Positions 10,108 to 11,120 of a stretch of DNA of 11,120 nucleotides are shown here, piece by piece. Numbering within the stretch: the first letter of the stretch is position 1; the number at the start of each line of letters is the position of its first letter. The stretch is from Nocardioides sp. (GTDB lineage: Bacteria > Actinomycetota > Actinomycetes > Propionibacteriales > Nocardioidaceae). Under the pieces are notes generated by a model, which was not told the DNA's origin, searched no databases, and saw nothing but the letters and a program-made list of their open reading frames with translations. The position numbers and the translations under genes were made by a program. The DNA lies in assembly GCA_029264225.1 (NCBI GenBank), contig JARICB010000087.1, positions 1 to 11,120 on the forward strand. Direction: 5' to 3'.

Positions 10108-10113
10108 CGACCT

Positions 10114-11120
10114 GTGCACGAGCTCACCCGCGAGCGGGCGCGACGGATCGCGGTCCGCGCCCAACTTCTCGACAGGCAGCACCCCCATGGCCTGCTCGAG
10201 CTGGTCCGGCACCTGACGCTGCTTCAGGTCGAACCGACCGCGGCCGTGGCTCCGAGCGCGCACGTAGTGGCGTGGTCGCGACTGGGAGCGACCTATCGGC
10301 CCGAAGAACTCGGCGAACTGCTCGCCGACGGTTCGCTCGTGGAGCTGGATTCCAGGCTGCGCCCGGCCGAGGACCTGACGCTCTATCGCGCCGAGATGGC
10401 CATCTGGCCCGGCGCCGGGGAGCTCAAGGACTGGCAGGCGTCCCTGGCCAACTGGGTAGCAGCCAACGACGACACCCGGCGCGACATCCTGTCCCAGCTC
10501 CACGACGAGGGACCATGCACCACACGCCAGCTGCCGGACACCACGTTGGTGCCGTGGCAGTCGAGTGGCTGGAACAACGACCGCAACGTGCGCCGCCTCC
10601 TCGACCTGCTGGTGCAGCGAGGCGAGGTCGCGGTGGCCGGGATGGCTGGCCGCGACAAGCTGTGGGACCTGGCTGAGCGCGTCTACCCAGAAGCGCTGCC
10701 CGTGCCCTTGACCGAAGCCTTCCGAAGACGAGGCGAGCGTCGGCTGCGTTCGCTCGGCCTGGCCAGGAGCCGGGCCGCGATCGCGCCCGCCGAACCCAAT
10801 GACGTCGGAGACGTCGGGGAGGAGGCCGTGATCGAGGGCGTCCGTGGCCGGTGGCGCGTCGATCCCTGCTACCTCGACGACGACGACTTCCAGGGCCGGG
10901 TTGTCCTGCTCTCTCCGCTCGACCGACTGGTCTTCGACCGTAAGCGGATGGTGGAGCTGTTCGAGTTCGACTATCAGCTGGAGATGTACAAGCCGAAGGC
11001 CAGCCGTCGCTTCGGCTACTGGGCGTTGCCGATCCTCTACGGCGACCGGCTGGTCGGCAAGCTCGACGCGAGTGCCGACCAGGACGCCGGCGTGCTCCGG
11101 GTGAACGCGGTGCACGAGGA
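10114..11120 (+). CDS. HTH_42 superfamily winged-helix protein, YcaQ/AlkZ-like DNA glycosylase relative (partial, 3' end off the right edge)
   Basis: HTH_42 proteins have tandem winged helices. Characterised members, E. coli YcaQ and Streptomyces AlkZ, are DNA glycosylases that unhook interstrand crosslinks or remove bulky alkylated bases. 335 codons are visible of a likely 350-400. The N-terminus has the family pattern: a first helix with RIAVRAQLLD (11-20), then LTLLQVEPTAAVAPSAHVVAWSRLG. Q38-V39-E40 falls where AlkZ has Gln-x-Gln and YcaQ has Gln-x-Asp. In the middle are a winged-helix segment (about 124-180) and the wing-like KLWDLAERVYP. The C-terminal family block contains LLSPLDRLVFDRKRM, FDYQLEMYKPKASRRFGYWALPILYGDRLVGKLD. 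GTG 10114 is the only start codon after an in-frame stop at 10072. The gene is divergent from carA and shares its 123-bp promoter region. Family is good; glycosylase activity and substrate are inferred. Confidence 0.82.
   Translation, partial: MHELTRERARRIAVRAQLLDRQHPHGLLELVRHLTLLQVEPTAAVAPSAHVVAWSRLGATYRPEELGELLADGSLVELDSRLRPAEDLTLYRAEMAIWPGAGELKDWQASLANWVAANDDTRRDILSQLHDEGPCTTRQLPDTTLVPWQSSGWNNDRNVRRLLDLLVQRGEVAVAGMAGRDKLWDLAERVYPEALPVPLTEAFRRRGERRLRSLGLARSRAAIAPAEPNDVGDVGEEAVIEGVRGRWRVDPCYLDDDDFQGRVVLLSPLDRLVFDRKRMVELFEFDYQLEMYKPKASRRFGYWALPILYGDRLVGKLDASADQDAGVLRVNAVHE

Noticed and set aside
10057..11115. 352-codon minus-strand open frame opposite the HTH_42 gene
   Set aside because: The plus-strand frame has clear HTH_42 family motifs throughout; the antisense product has none and would run through the carA promoter.

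Overview
The window is high-GC DNA with GTG and TTG starts, an mIHF gene, and the order pyrF-mihF-gmk-rpoZ-coaBC. All of this points to an actinomycete. The class 1B-type PyrD/PyrK pair between carB and pyrF recalls Streptomyces and Propionibacteriales relatives; a Nocardioidaceae-like host is my guess, not a demonstrated assignment.

Layout: nearly everything is on the minus strand, so transcription runs from high to low coordinates. From about 10050 down to 2040 lies a tight pyrimidine operon: carA, carB, pyrD (class 2, quinone type), pyrK-like, pyrD-like (class 1B type), pyrF. All five junctions are stop/start overlaps of 1 or 4 bp, which implies translational coupling. A 129-bp gap with a good promoter candidate separates pyrF from a second block: mihF, gmk, rpoZ and coaBC. 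coaBC runs off the left edge. On the plus strand a divergent HTH_42/YcaQ-like gene starts at 10114 and runs off the right edge. The two directions share a 123-bp intergenic region. No stretch over 300 bp lacks a gene, and I saw no tRNA, rRNA, IS or CRISPR.

How the genes work together: CarAB makes carbamoyl phosphate for both pyrimidines and arginine. Dihydroorotate dehydrogenase makes orotate and PyrF makes UMP. Gmk, RpoZ, mIHF and CoaBC serve GMP phosphorylation, RNA polymerase, nucleoid structure and CoA synthesis. pyrR, pyrB, pyrC and pyrE are not in the window.

Most interesting: (1) The operon encodes two dihydroorotate dehydrogenase-type proteins. The class 2 enzyme has an intact active site. 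The class 1B-type protein has Gly-Ala-Pro-Asp where the family has Ser-Cys-Pro-Asn, so the catalytic Cys is gone. Its PyrK partner has altered flavin and nicotinamide motifs but keeps all four Fe-S cysteines, which suggests replacement by the class 2 enzyme followed by decay or a new function. (2) The carA leader holds a possible leaderless 32-codon ORF with five consecutive Arg codons lying over the carA Shine-Dalgarno, plus a perfect 6-5-6 inverted repeat centred on the -10 box. Both are candidate control devices for a gene set feeding arginine and pyrimidine synthesis.
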